A stretch of DNA of 13,242 nucleotides from Trachelipus rathkii (lineage: Eukaryota > Arthropoda > Malacostraca > Isopoda > Trachelipodidae). Both the position numbers and the translations under genes were made by a program. The stretch spans positions 12,501 to 25,742 of the forward strand of contig JABUQX010078592.1 in the NCBI GenBank assembly GCA_015478945.1, in the 5' to 3' direction. A model generated the notes under the pieces. The model ran no database searches. It had not been told where the DNA came from and saw only the letters and a program-made list of their open reading frames with translations. This document shows positions 1-7,549 of the stretch, one piece after another (position 1 is the stretch's first letter; each line of letters begins with the position of its first letter).

Positions 1-105
1 AAGGCTGGGCTTTCTTTTCGACTTGCGTCTACTCTTCTACTACTTTTGTTTCTGTGCATGCTACGCAACCTTACCCCAGTCTTGGGGAGAGTAAGGTGGC
101 TTATT
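1..105 (+). mobile_element. 3' end (3' UTR) of a decapod-type LINE, copy 1
   Basis: This stretch matches the reverse complement of 5280-5393 and, less closely, 8572-8706. Shared blocks in order are AAGGCTGGGCTT, a T/C-rich spacer, TTTCTG(TTTC)GTGCATG, and a final hairpin-forming block ending in AAGGTGG. In the minus-strand copy at 5280-5646 the same sequence directly follows a reverse-transcriptase C-terminal coding tail, which identifies it as the 3' end of a non-LTR retrotransposon. The element would be transcribed left to right, with its body lying off the left edge. A stem-loop (69-96; CCTTAC paired with GTAAGG) comes just before a (TA)n tail. The homology between copies is visible; the family assignment is inferred from copy 2. 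Confidence 0.72.
69..96 (+). other. terminal stem-loop of LINE copy 1
   Basis: CCTTAC at 69-74 is the exact reverse complement of GTAAGG at 91-96. CCC/GGG can extend the stem inside, around an AGTCTT loop. The same position in the other two copies (5286-5317 and 8662-8688) also folds. In some LINE groups a 3' hairpin is the recognition site for the element's own reverse transcriptase; that role here is inference. Confidence 0.55.
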
Positions 106-134
106 GATATATTATATAATATATATATATAGTG

Positions 135-211
<77 letters not shown>
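106..211. repeat. (TA)n microsatellite, tail of LINE copy 1
   Basis: About 105 nt of almost pure alternating T and A, starting directly after the LINE 3' end. The 3' end at 8572-8706 also runs into a TA-rich tract, so the repeat is probably the tail added at reverse transcription, or the preferred target, and not a coincidence. Confidence 0.9.
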
Positions 212-214
<3 letters not shown>

Positions 215-421
215 CTCTCTGGGTCGTAAGAGGTCACTAAAAGGACAGTGGTAACTGGGTTGCGGTTCAGCTACTTGCTTATGCCCTAGGCATGGTTATG
301 CATGCCTCGGTCCTGGCCTTGATAGCCGTAAATGACCATTTATCTATCGGCGAAACTATATGAAACGTCTTGAAACATGAAATTTTAAAGGAATAAATCA
401 TAAGGAGAAGGCGGGGGGGAG

Positions 422-1060
422 GTGATGGATGCATTCAGAAGGGGTAAATCTGATCTGCTTGAGGTAACTAAAACAAAGCCGAAAGAAGGTGGTGAGGACC
501 AGTGGTATGGGGTGAAATATGTGTGCTGGGGTGGAGAGTAATGAGAAGGCTGAGAAGAGAGTTCCCATTCTGATGAGTGATTTATGGCACAGAGTTATGG
601 TGGATTTTGTTTGGTGAGTACTAGCATAATAATGGTTAAATTTAAGCTTGTGAAGGTTAAGGTATGTGTTATTGTACCATATGGTCCATCTGAGCGGCAT
701 ATTGAAGAGAGCGAGACTTTCTGGAATGATGTTTTGGACTTCAGACTAATTGTGCTGGATGATTTGAATGGTTGTATAAGTGATTGTGTAGGTGATCGAA
801 ATGGTTGTATAGGTGATCGAAAAGGATGGATAGCAGTGGCTTTCGGTCACGAGTGTCGGGAAGAAAATAAGAATGGTAGGAAGGTGATGATTTCTGTGAG
901 AGAGAGATATGTGTAAGTATAACTTTCTTTAAAAAACAAGATTCAGAAATACGTAGAGTTGGTGTAGCTAGAGATGGTGTCGAAGTGAAAATATGTTGCA
1001 TTTTGTGTTGGTGAAAGAAGGAGACTTTGAAGATGTGTTGGAATGTTAAAATCAATGAAG
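422..1060 (+). pseudogene. LINE AP-endonuclease-like domain, broken
   Basis: This domain normally nicks target DNA so that reverse transcription can start. The longest unbroken piece (584-916, 110 codons) contains KVCVIVPYGPSE, ETFWNDVLD and VLDDLNG, corresponding to the conserved YGP, FW..L and GDLN motifs of the exonuclease/endonuclease/phosphatase fold. The first G of GDLN is D here, while the D and N that follow are kept. Upstream, TKTK replaces the usual ETK, so the metal-binding glutamate appears lost. After 916 the frame breaks, and short matches continue (ITFFKKQDSE, ARDGVEVK, VLVKEGDFED) to about 1055. The usual terminal SDH motif is not found. It is a remnant; no host gene is suggested. 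Confidence 0.75.
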
Positions 1061-1409
1061 GAGTTGGGTATGGGAATCTAACCTTTCTGTTTTTTTATTA
1101 ATTTAAGTGGGGACATGATTAAATGAAGGCAGGTGGGAAATGAAAGAAATGACAGGATATAAAAAGAAAAGTTAAGTGAAACGTATAAGGATAACGTATT
1201 ATAAACGCTTGCAAGTAACATCAGTTGAAAGTGAAACAAGTGAAACTGATACAATCTAGGAAGCAAGTGATGGAAAAGCGGTTGTTAGATAGGTGAAAAG
1301 AAGTAGTGATGTCCTAAAGTAGGAAGTACAAAATGTTAACAGTGAGTGGCTGAATGAAGAGGTAGAAATGAAAACTGATTAAAGAGGATAAAACCGGTTA
1401 AAAGTAAAA

Positions 1410-1600
1410 AGAAGCGTGGTGAATGTATTCACGATCACAACGTGACGACTCCGCAGTAACTTTACGTTCAGAAGATGTTCCTTGGGAAGTGCATATATAT
1501 ACGTCATATGCCCTCGTATCACGGCGCTGTTCGGATGTCCGATGCGGATCTCCCGTGGATTTCTGCTGACACGCGGATTCGAAGAAAAAAGTACTATAAT
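1410..1600. other. GC-richer block of unknown origin inside the LINE linker
   Basis: Between a segment resembling SEWWNEEV and a later basic linker, about 190 nt have a visibly higher GC and CpG content than their surroundings (for example CGGCGCTG, CGATGCGG, ACACGCGGATTCG). It is open in one plus-strand frame (1482-1706, 74 codons) and one minus-strand frame (1604-1398), but neither product is recognisable. It may be an insertion or a less-mutated part of the element. Confidence 0.35.
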
Positions 1601-2163
1601 ACAACTTGGCGATGAAAAAAGAGGTAATTACACAATTGGAAGGTCAGAAGGGAAGCACGCAAGGTTAAGAGTGGAGATAAGGGAATCTGTTAGAGTAATG
1701 AACTAGAAATGGTTGCTTTCGTAATGAAAGAAAGTATGGCAAGGGGGGAGTGTGGAGGATACACTTTAAAGTCTGGCATCACAGTTTTGGCAAGTAATTA
1801 GAGACTGTAATAGTGAATAATGTGTGGACTCCAAGCTGTGAAACATCGCGCGAGTTCATGAATCCACCTACGTCGTGTGCCATCACTCAGTTACCAGAGG
1901 TGCCAGCTTTACAATTTTCCCAGTGCCGTACATGCCACTCAACTCATGATCCGATCAGTCTTGCGATATGAATTACCAGGCTAGGGATGCTACGGATTGC
2001 ATCAACGTGCACTAGGTATTTTGCATGAGCTCATCTCGCAAATGTCTGTGGTCTATCATTAGTGCGATGAAAGAGGTTCAACATGGCTGCCTATCATTAG
2101 CTACATTCAGGGTGCCTCCTGTCTGCCTGGAGGCTGTGTCCGAGCCAGCGAAGTCATGAAGAA
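1601..2163 (+). pseudogene. LINE linker between endonuclease and RT, poorly preserved
   Basis: The sequence 1601-1760 encodes a basic, K/R-rich stretch (RSEGKHARLRVEIRES, then MKESMARGECGG in another frame), similar in character to the linker that precedes RT in decapod LINEs. From 1840 to 2160 I can align nothing residue by residue. The assignment rests on position between the clear endonuclease and RT parts. Confidence 0.4.
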
Positions 2164-3125
2164 GGTAAATCTGCCGGTATAGATGAAATTACTAGTGAAT
2201 GATCAGAACGGAGGCGAGATGCGTACTTGAAATTCGCGATTTGGAAGTGTTTGTAACAACGTATCTGAGTCCGACGCGGTTATAGTTCCAAGGGATTGGA
2301 GACGAGCATAATACCTTATATAAGATAAGGGAGGGTGATATGTTAGGAATTATAGTGGGGAAATTAATTTCATGTGTTGAGAGATATATGCTATTGAGTG
2401 ACTGAAGGACCTGATGTGAAGATCAAGCATTTAGAATGTGTAGGGAATGTGGAATCAATCTTTAATTGAAACAAACCTCTTTCAAATAATTACTCCAATC
2501 TACCACAGCGTTTTTGCGCTGTGCAGTTCGAAACAAAGCATCGTAGCCTATTTAAGCTTGTCCAACTGAGAGCAAGCAAATAAGTAATCGAGGTATTTAG
2601 GTTATGGGTTGCAACAAGGCGTTGTCATGATAGGATTCAAATGGAGAAAGGGCTAATACTGGCAGATTTAGTAATATTGTGGTGCTGTAAGCCTACTAAT
2701 GGAATCAAAAGAGAGTGCGTACTATGTCGATAGCAAGCTCGAAGTGAGTAGCTGTCCCGATCACCAAATGCTACCGCGTAGTGTTGTAAGATAAAAAATG
2801 GTATCGAAGTGATTTGGCTTAATATAATAGCGATGATGCAGGATGTTTATGTCTGCCTTGGTTATTATATGTATATGGATGGGATGATAAAATTTATTGG
2901 CATCGGTTAGATTATGGTTCTGTGTGGTGAGTCTGAAGAGTTTGAGAGGATTGGAAAGAGAGTTTAAAAGAGGTGTGTAAAAGGAGGGTTTGAAAAAGTA
3001 AACGTAGATAAGGAGAAGAAGGTTATTGTTGAGTGAGGGACCAGTCCGCGTGTGAAATATGTTAGATGAATATCCACTTAATAAACAGTGAACCAGGTGT
3101 CTGAGTATAATATTTAGGATATATC
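2164..3125 (+). pseudogene. LINE reverse-transcriptase domain, inactivated
   Basis: RT landmarks follow in order across several frames: GKSAGIDEITSE (RT0/RT1, usually GKA.G.D.IT.E), VCNNVSESDAVIVPRDWRRA (usually ..VPEDWR.A), YVRNYSG (usually C.NYRGISLL), DQAFRMCREC (usually EEQ.GFR.GRGC), VFRLW (about 2594-2610, usually VLR.YGV), GCLCLPWL plus YMDG (usually GC..SPWLFN.YMDG), and LCGESEE with KVNVDKEKK downstream of the catalytic box. The YADD box itself reads through a stop and cannot be recovered. A +1 shift at about 2200 and another near 2865 are visible. From 3034 to 3125 only weak matches to the thumb region remain. The domain is certainly RT-derived and non-functional. Confidence 0.78.
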
Positions 3126-3757
3126 TGCGCCAATGAAAAATATATATATATTGTACAGAAGTAATAGGGAAATCAATACACCATACCTAAAAAACATTTC
3201 AATACTGTGATTTGAGAATTTTTTTTTTTTTTTTTTAAATCCCATTTCTTCACCTATAGTTATAAGGTTACAAGACTATGAATAATCTCCTCGCGAACAA
3301 CTTACGTACACAACGAAACAGCGTGTGTTCGTGAAAACATTTTACAAAAAAAAAAAAAAAGTTCCAAAAAACAAGATTTGGTAGTCAGAATCATGAACTG
3401 TTCTGAAGTTGCTTTTTTCAGTTGCGGACCTGCCTAGATCAGAAGTTCACTCATATCTTCTTAAGAAAACAAGTGTATTGTGAAGATTAATTATATCCGC
3501 AGTCAAGAAAGTCTAAAATTAGAGCTGAACAAAAAAGATATGTATCTCTAGAAGATCAATTCAAAGAATGATTCAAGAGCTTCTCCTAAAATCTAAATCT
3601 TATAGTCTTTGCCGAGAAATATTTAATTAAAAAATGTGATTTGCTTCCGTTTTAGAAACTACCATATGTTCTGATCAAGTAACTTTTAATTCGAATGGTC
3701 ATGTAAATAGGTACTGTACTATTTACTAGAGAGGCAAGTGTGAACCCACATTGATAG
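3126..3757. other. AT-rich non-coding stretch with poly-T and poly-A runs
   Basis: No gene is recognised. It begins with a short TA run (3140-3152), then an 18-nt T run (3219-3236) and a 15-nt A run (3346-3360) about 110 nt apart and facing each other. Around 3418-3480 there is a short open stretch after a TTTTTTCAG acceptor-like signal (PRSEVHSYLLKK), which I cannot identify. Confidence 0.5.
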
Positions 3758-3976
3758 TCTGTTATTACAGTAGGATTGAACTCTAATGCGAGTCTTAAAA
3801 ATACCCATTTTTCTTGTAAGAGTTACATGAATATATTAACAAAGGAATTTATTCCAACTGTAAGCAAATTGTAAAACATTGATGAAATGTTGCTTCAATT
3901 TGATAGAACAAAGCCCCTTTTCAGAGTATACAACAGGTTGAATGATCAGTTTCCTCTGTGGTGGACTGAAAAACTT
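3758..3976 (+). pseudogene. probable piggyBac-type transposase fragment
   Basis: One forward frame is open for 73 codons except for a single TAA at 3872-3874, and it ends at TGA 3977-3979. Just after the internal stop it reads NIDEMLLQF, then FRVYNRLNDQF and LWWTEKL. PiggyBac transposases carry a conserved (L)TIDE.L..FRGR..FR.Y...KP segment around their first catalytic aspartate, and the IDEMLLQF ... FRVY spacing fits this. The aspartate is kept, but the FRGR core is altered and the KPAKYG part is not recognisable. No inverted terminal repeats were found and the other catalytic aspartates were not seen. It is a short fossil if the match is right, and the assignment is from memory of the motif only. 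Confidence 0.42.
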
Positions 3977-3979
3977 TGA

Positions 3980-5279
3980 CAGACTTAGTTTTGCTTCAAT
4001 AACTTGGCCTTACTCCTCTGATTTTCTCTCTTTGAGATGTAAAAAAAAAAAAAAAAAAAAAAATAACGGCATACATTCACCAACTCAAGACAAATCATTA
4101 ACTAACTCTGAGAATTGTCGATGCTTGTCCCCAAAATAATGTGAAATTATGCGGTGTGTGTGATACTATTCAGTGGAATGAAAATTTGTCAAATGAACTG
4201 AAGCAATTAATTGGTCAACATTTCAACCAATACTGCAATTTAAGTTTTACCGTCATTATTTTTTTTAAAAAAGTTTACATTCATAAGTGTAGGATGACTA
4301 AATATGCTTTTTTAGTGTCAATATATATTTTCAATAATATTTATCCCTATCTGTAGTTACTGACTACCCTATTATATCTGCACCACTTCCTGTATATGAG
4401 TATAACAAAAAATAGTGATAAAGTTTTAAATTTTAACTATAATTAGGTTCTTGCTTCATTAGTAATTTATATTCATAGTGTTTGTGTATGAACATCTGTA
4501 AATTTGACATATCCTTCATCGTGATTTATATATTTTGTTTTGGGCAGCTTGATGCTGATTGCGAATGAAGAGTTCACCGAGTATGTGCTTGATATACAAT
4601 TCGCCATGTCAAAGAGTTCTCTTTAATAACTTATATTGACTCTACAGGACATCAAATAGAAATCCAAGAGTGCATTTTCTAATTATGGAAACTTCTAGTG
4701 TTATCATCTTTTTAAATAATTTCTGTTTTATGATTGGAAAGTATCACCACAATAAAACTACAAAAGTGATTTACAAATGAAGAATGAACAATTTTTTTCC
4801 AATGGCTCCACTTATTTTTTACCATCAACTATTATCTTCACCGATTTGACAATAGTTCGCTTTAGGTATTCTGTCATATTTGTAAGTTAGACAGCCAAAC
4901 AGTTTGAATGGCATTTTATCTTACTTTGTTTACAGGATTGCTTCTGAAGAAAGGTAGTATATTACCACTCTTATCATATCAATGTGTGCTCTTTTTGATG
5001 ATTACTTTTAGTTTTGAAGTTCTTGAGCATCTCAAATCTCATTCTCTGTTTTTCATCATTAGCATGCTTTTCGTAATTGAGATCAACAGTTCATAGTTCT
5101 TCCCTATTACTGATAAATACTCCTCATCCCTAAGGGATTTTTCGATGCCTTGCGCAGTTAAAATGTATTACACACTTTTGACGAGATATTACAGGCGCCT
5201 CTTCTTTCCGAGCTCCAATCCTTCTGGTTTCTCTTTTCACCTTGCTTGCAATATCAATTTTATTTCAAAATGCTTCACC
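3980..5279. other. AT-rich intronic or intergenic sequence, no gene recognised
   Basis: Open frames here are short and driven by A/T content (for example 4141-4356, 4908-5096). A 23-nt A run sits at 4041-4063. At about 4545-4550 a T-rich GGGCAG acceptor-like signal precedes a short open stretch (LMLIANEEFTEYVLDIQF, 4555-4626), which has no donor after it and no family I recognise. If the ORP gene on the minus strand is intact, this whole region lies inside its intron. Confidence 0.45.
4041..4063. repeat. poly-A run, 23 nt
   Basis: This is an uninterrupted run of 23 A after GAGATGT. It could be the tail of an old retroposed copy or a plain homopolymer. No polyadenylation signal is obvious just upstream. 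Confidence 0.9.
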
Positions 5280-5285
5280 ATCATC

Positions 5286-5317
5286 CACCTTCTTTCCCCA
5301 AGACTGGGGGTAAGGTG
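5286..5317 (-). other. terminal stem-loop of LINE copy 2
   Basis: CACCTT at 5286-5291 pairs exactly with AAGGTG at 5312-5317. CCCC (5296-5299) can pair with four of the five G at 5306-5310, closing a short loop containing AAGACT. It is the equivalent of the hairpin at 69-96. Confidence 0.55.
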
Positions 5318-5399
5318 CGTGACATGCACCGGAAACAGAAAAGGGTAGGACTCAAGAATGATGACAAGCGAAGAACGATAAGCCCAGCCTTTACCACCC

Positions 5400-5646
5400 C
5401 TTTATACCTATTAGGGAGAACTCGTCGCAGTCGGAAAATCCACCCTAGAGCTTCACGCGACGGACCCTCACTATGGCATCTCGTCAATATGGGGTTCATC
5501 CCTTGTCCCAGGTGGGCCACAACCATACTCCCCCTCACGAAACCCCGCCATTCACTCCTATTATGCACCTTTCTTCTCGCCTCTGCCAAACTCAAATTTC
5601 TCTCCTCCAGGCATTTCTTAATTGACTCAATCCACTTTTGCTTCAT
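5400..5646 (-). pseudogene. C-terminal tail of a LINE reverse transcriptase
   Basis: The minus-strand frame reads KQKWIESIKKCLEER, then EARRKVHNRSEWRGFVRG and ILTRCHSEG...ALGW. This fits the end of decapod LINE polyproteins, which have a W-D/E-V/I.. DL..RGL...A....DR..WR.FV pattern followed by a TRCHS segment and ALGW (from memory). The frame stays open from 5646 to 5281 with no stop, so this copy is younger or less decayed than the one at 410-3125. It lacks the endonuclease and all RT catalytic parts, and is a truncated fragment with no expected activity. The ATG at its start is incidental, from an isoleucine/methionine position at the truncation point. Confidence 0.7.
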
Positions 5647-5650
5647 ATTG

Positions 5651-6358
5651 GCAGTAATTCAGAAGATAATTATTCTTTTACTACTACAGTTCTGTTCATC
5701 AAAATTCTATTCTGCTTCAACTGTTATTTTAACTTTTCATTAATGATTTCAAATGTGCTGTCGTTTATTCCTATCCTCTTTCACTATTAAATTTTCTAAT
5801 TTTCTATTAATTTCACATTTTATTTTTCCTCTAAACTTCCCTCTTCCAATTCTTTTTAACCTGGATAGTTTCCTGTTAAAGATAAGTCTGAAGATAAATT
5901 ATAATTTTATTTTGAGATTTATTCGACTCTCTATCTTTGCAAGCTTAAAGAAAGCTCGAAGGGAGCTGGATACATCATATTCAACCAACCTACTGGGACC
6001 CTTGCAACACAATGTTCGCAAAATATTTGCACAATTTGATTGGAGCATATCCAAATTCTTAAATCATTGGTGGACTAAGTGATAATTTTAATTTCGTCAC
6101 AAATTTCATGCTATGGAATTCTCTACTGAATACTACTATTCCTCTTCAAACTGAACACTTCAATACAATCATTTGCATTTTGAATAGTTTAAGGTGGTAT
6201 CTTAAGAAATATAGCCTCTAACTTTATATTAATATGTTTAAAAAAACTAACTTTAAAACAGCAAATAAATACAATTTTATTTTCATGCTTAATTGATAAT
6301 AATTAAACAAATAATTAAACACAAATTAAAGAATATTATTAACAATTGGCTAACCAAC
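5651..6358. other. AT-rich intron sequence of the ORP gene, no exon found
   Basis: This should be the 5' part of the intron that follows the 6571-6359 exon on the minus strand. A T-rich plus-strand open frame (5753-6082) exists because TTT/CTT codons dominate; its last third is less biased (LGPLQHNVRKIFAQFDWSI) but matches nothing I know. I searched by eye for a minus-strand exon starting with the SHHPP motif and saw none. Confidence 0.5.
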
Positions 6359-6571
6359 CTGCTCAGCAATGAATCTGAATCCTTTATCTTCACGAATGCA
6401 CTCGTATGTCTCCCCTAAAAGAGGATTAAATGGTTTATGAGCGGCTCTATAAATTGTAGATGCATAGGAAGAAACTGCAAAGGCAGCAACTTGAATCATC
6501 CGTTCAGTAGGGTCATGTAAACCTGCTGCTTTATCGAGAAGTTCACTGTACTCCAATTCCTCACACAAACG
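6359..6571 (-). CDS. ORP (oxysterol-binding-protein-related) gene, internal ORD exon B
   Basis: This 213-nt exon encodes 71 residues from the core of the OSBP-related lipid-transfer domain, which carries sterols or phospholipids between membranes in exchange for PI4P. Reading from residue 1 (R) it has [16 protein letters not shown] (1-16), [18 protein letters not shown] (23-43), [17 protein letters not shown] (46-62) and FRFIAEQ (65-71). The lysine of KPFNP corresponds to a PI4P-contact residue in yeast Osh4. [15 protein letters not shown] and [10 protein letters not shown] are typical of the ORP3/ORP6/ORP7 branch. The acceptor is TTTCATAG|CGT and the donor CAG|GTTGGT, so both ends are phase 0. 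The EQVSHHPP fingerprint is cut after EQ, and the rest must be in an exon beyond the left edge. No stop, frameshift or unusual codon is seen, so it is a live-looking exon. Confidence 0.93.
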
Positions 6572-7222
6572 CTATGAAATAATTTCTCATACAATAATCC
6601 AAATATAAAAAAATAAACACAAGAAATGAGTTAGCTAATTACTAAAATGAAAGTAATTAATTTTAGTATAAAACTATAAATACGAGAACTTATACTTAAG
6701 ATATAAATGATAAAAGAGCAGCATCTAATAAGTGGTGATATATCACAAAAATAAAAGAAAAAAAGAAAGAAGTTAATATTAATCCAAGGCTGTGGAGTTG
6801 GTTAAGAAAACCACAAAATCTGACGATTTCATTTCTTAAATTTAATTTGCAAGAATTGTAGTGACAAACAAAATCAAATCGTCATTTATTTTCCGATTAA
6901 AAACTACCTATAAATTACAATCCATTCTGCAGAAACTTGTTTTAACTGATAACTGATGTGATAACCCATAATTATTAAATGAATTCAAAGAAAGACTTTA
7001 AATGTTTGTTATGAACAAGGACCATCTTTGCAAAATTTACAGATTTAACTGATTTTGGGAATTACGAAAATGATAATCAAGAATCTGCATATTTTTACTG
7101 ACTCCGACTCCACAGTCTTATTTTAAAACTGACATTTGATACTTTGAGGGAAAAAATTATATTTCAAAATAAATGATGGAGCCGGATATTTGTAATTAAA
7201 TTCCTTAACTGCAGTAACATAC
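6572..7222 (-). other. ORP intron between exons A and B (651 nt)
   Basis: On the minus strand it begins GTATGTTACT and ends TTTCATAG, which are canonical GT-AG borders. Removing it joins ...NMLQ to RLCEEL in phase 0, as expected for the family. About half of the intron is an inverted-repeat element (6786-7119). Confidence 0.9.
6786..7119. mobile_element. MITE-like element with inverted terminal repeats
   Basis: AAGGCTGTGGAGTTGG at 6786-6801 and CCGACTCCACAGTCTT at 7104-7119 are inverted copies agreeing at 14 of 16 positions, bounding 334 nt of AT-rich sequence with no coding capacity. This is the structure of a small non-autonomous DNA transposon. The CTGTGGAGTCGGAGTC-type end is one I recall from widespread DNA elements, but I cannot name the family. 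No clear target-site duplication is seen in the flanks (ATTAATCC left, ATTTTAAA right), so age or imprecise ends must be assumed. Confidence 0.55.
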
Positions 7223-7395
7223 CTGTAACATATTTATAGGTTCGTTGATGGAAATGGGCATACAAACTTTAGAAAGGTCTTTTCCAATGTTTTTGTAAAG
7301 AAATTTAAATGGGGAGAAATCTTCTGTGGGAGGCTTGGGAACAGGTAACCGAATTCTGCGTCCAGTGTAGCATTTGTTGGCTTCTATTTCGGTGC
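7223..7395 (-). CDS. ORP gene, ORD exon A (start of lipid-binding domain)
   Basis: This 173-nt exon begins in phase 2 and encodes 57 full codons directly upstream of exon B. Residues: TEIE at 1-4, GRRIRLPVPKPP (11-22), FKFLYKNIGKDLSKVCMPIS (29-48) and INEPINMLQ (49/50-57). IGKDLSKV.MP..INEP...LQ is the conserved entry into the ORD fold. The GRR..LPVP lead-in is typical of ORP3/6/7-type proteins, where an acidic, low-complexity linker precedes it. The donor is TTACAG|GTATGT, phase 0, matching exon B. The acceptor ATTATAAAG|GC is poor in pyrimidines near the AG, and two further AGs 12 and 15 nt downstream keep the same phase, so the exon could also start at 7383 or 7380. There are no stops in frame. 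Confidence 0.9.
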
Positions 7396-7460
7396 CTTTA
7401 TAATAATAAAAATATGATTAAAAATAATTATATAGACTAGGTAATGTAATCACAACAAAC

Positions 7461-7509
7461 CTGATAACTATATTCAGGATGATCTGAAAAGACCCTAATA
7501 GAAATACCT
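7461..7509 (-). CDS. possible 49-nt ORP exon C, phase unresolved
   Basis: On the minus strand TTTGCTGTTTCAG|AGG and TATCAG|GTTTGT form a strong acceptor and donor pair around 49 nt. The open frame reads GISIRVFSDHPEYSYQ. Placed before exon A, YQ followed by GTEIE would resemble the acidic linker seen before GRR in this family. However, this frame ends in phase 0 while exon A starts in phase 2, and the frame that would match has a TAG at its fifth codon. A weaker donor 4 nt further on (GTTT|GTTGTG) would restore the phase. The open frame also extends upstream to about 7549 (RFELLDTDVPVCC), so a longer exon is possible. It may be a real exon with an unusual splice, a sequence error in the 65-nt gap, or chance. 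Confidence 0.35.
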
Positions 7510-7549
7510 CTGAAACAGCAAACTGGAACATCAGTGTCTAGCAATTCAA

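Larger units (their letters stand above)
410..3125 (+). mobile_element. decayed LINE body (endonuclease + reverse transcriptase), many frameshifts
   Basis: Pieces of a LINE polyprotein can be read in the expected order in shifting forward frames. They are an N-terminal stretch with FRRGKSDLLEVTKTK (from about 422), ILMSDLWH (567 on), the endonuclease segment at 584-916, SEWLNEEV (about 1345-1370), the RT start GKSAGIDEITSE (2164-2199), VPRDWRRA then RNYSG (2201-2370), DQAFRMCREC (about 2423-2455), GCLCLPWL then MYMDGM (2841-2890), and CGESEE ... KVNVDKEKK (to 3033). This order and wording match the long endonuclease-RT proteins common in decapod genomes, as I remember them. Stops, frameshifts and loss of the catalytic YADD box show it is dead. 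The right end is ragged, and no 3' UTR like that of the other copies follows. Family membership is sound; exact ends are approximate. Confidence 0.8.
5280..5650 (-). mobile_element. 5'-truncated LINE insertion, copy 2 (RT C-terminus + 3' UTR)
   Basis: Read on the minus strand, this block begins abruptly at about 5646, runs through a coding tail and a 3' UTR, and ends near 5286 at the same hairpin-forming sequence found at 69-96. It is clearly more GC-rich than its flanks. Truncation at the 5' end with a preserved 3' end is the classic outcome of incomplete target-primed reverse transcription. No TA tail follows at the lower-coordinate end, unlike copies 1 and 3. It lies on the same strand as the ORP gene, within its downstream intron. 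Confidence 0.75.

Noticed and set aside
240..330. GGTTCAG-type sequence as a possible tRNA-derived SINE B box
   Set aside because: No matching A box at the right distance and no cloverleaf could be drawn.
398..1055. Minus-strand open frames (398-700, 741-1055)
   Set aside because: They are antisense to the LINE endonuclease remnant, whose plus-strand motifs are recognisable.
2504..2523. Perfect 7-bp hairpin CACAGCG / CGCTGTG
   Set aside because: It lies inside the decayed RT domain, so a chance or coding-derived inverted repeat is the simplest explanation.
4141..4356. 71-codon frame starting MKLCGVCDTIQWNEN
   Set aside because: I considered it as a continuation of the piggyBac fragment because of the CxxC. 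The spacing and the rest of the peptide do not support a C-terminal zinc-binding domain.
4545..4627. Possible plus-strand exon LMLIANEEFTEYVLDIQF after an acceptor-like signal
   Set aside because: It ends in a stop with no donor, and I know of no protein it belongs to. A last exon cannot be excluded, but there is nothing else to support it.
5246..5743. 165-codon plus-strand open frame containing HHHPP
   Set aside because: It runs antisense to the LINE reverse-transcriptase tail at 5646-5400 and its 3' UTR. The HHPP resemblance to the ORP fingerprint is on the wrong strand and lacks the flanking ORD sequence.
5753..6082. 109-codon plus-strand open frame
   Set aside because: Made mostly of T-rich codons (F, L, S, I) in AT-rich intron. 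No family or splice context is recognised.
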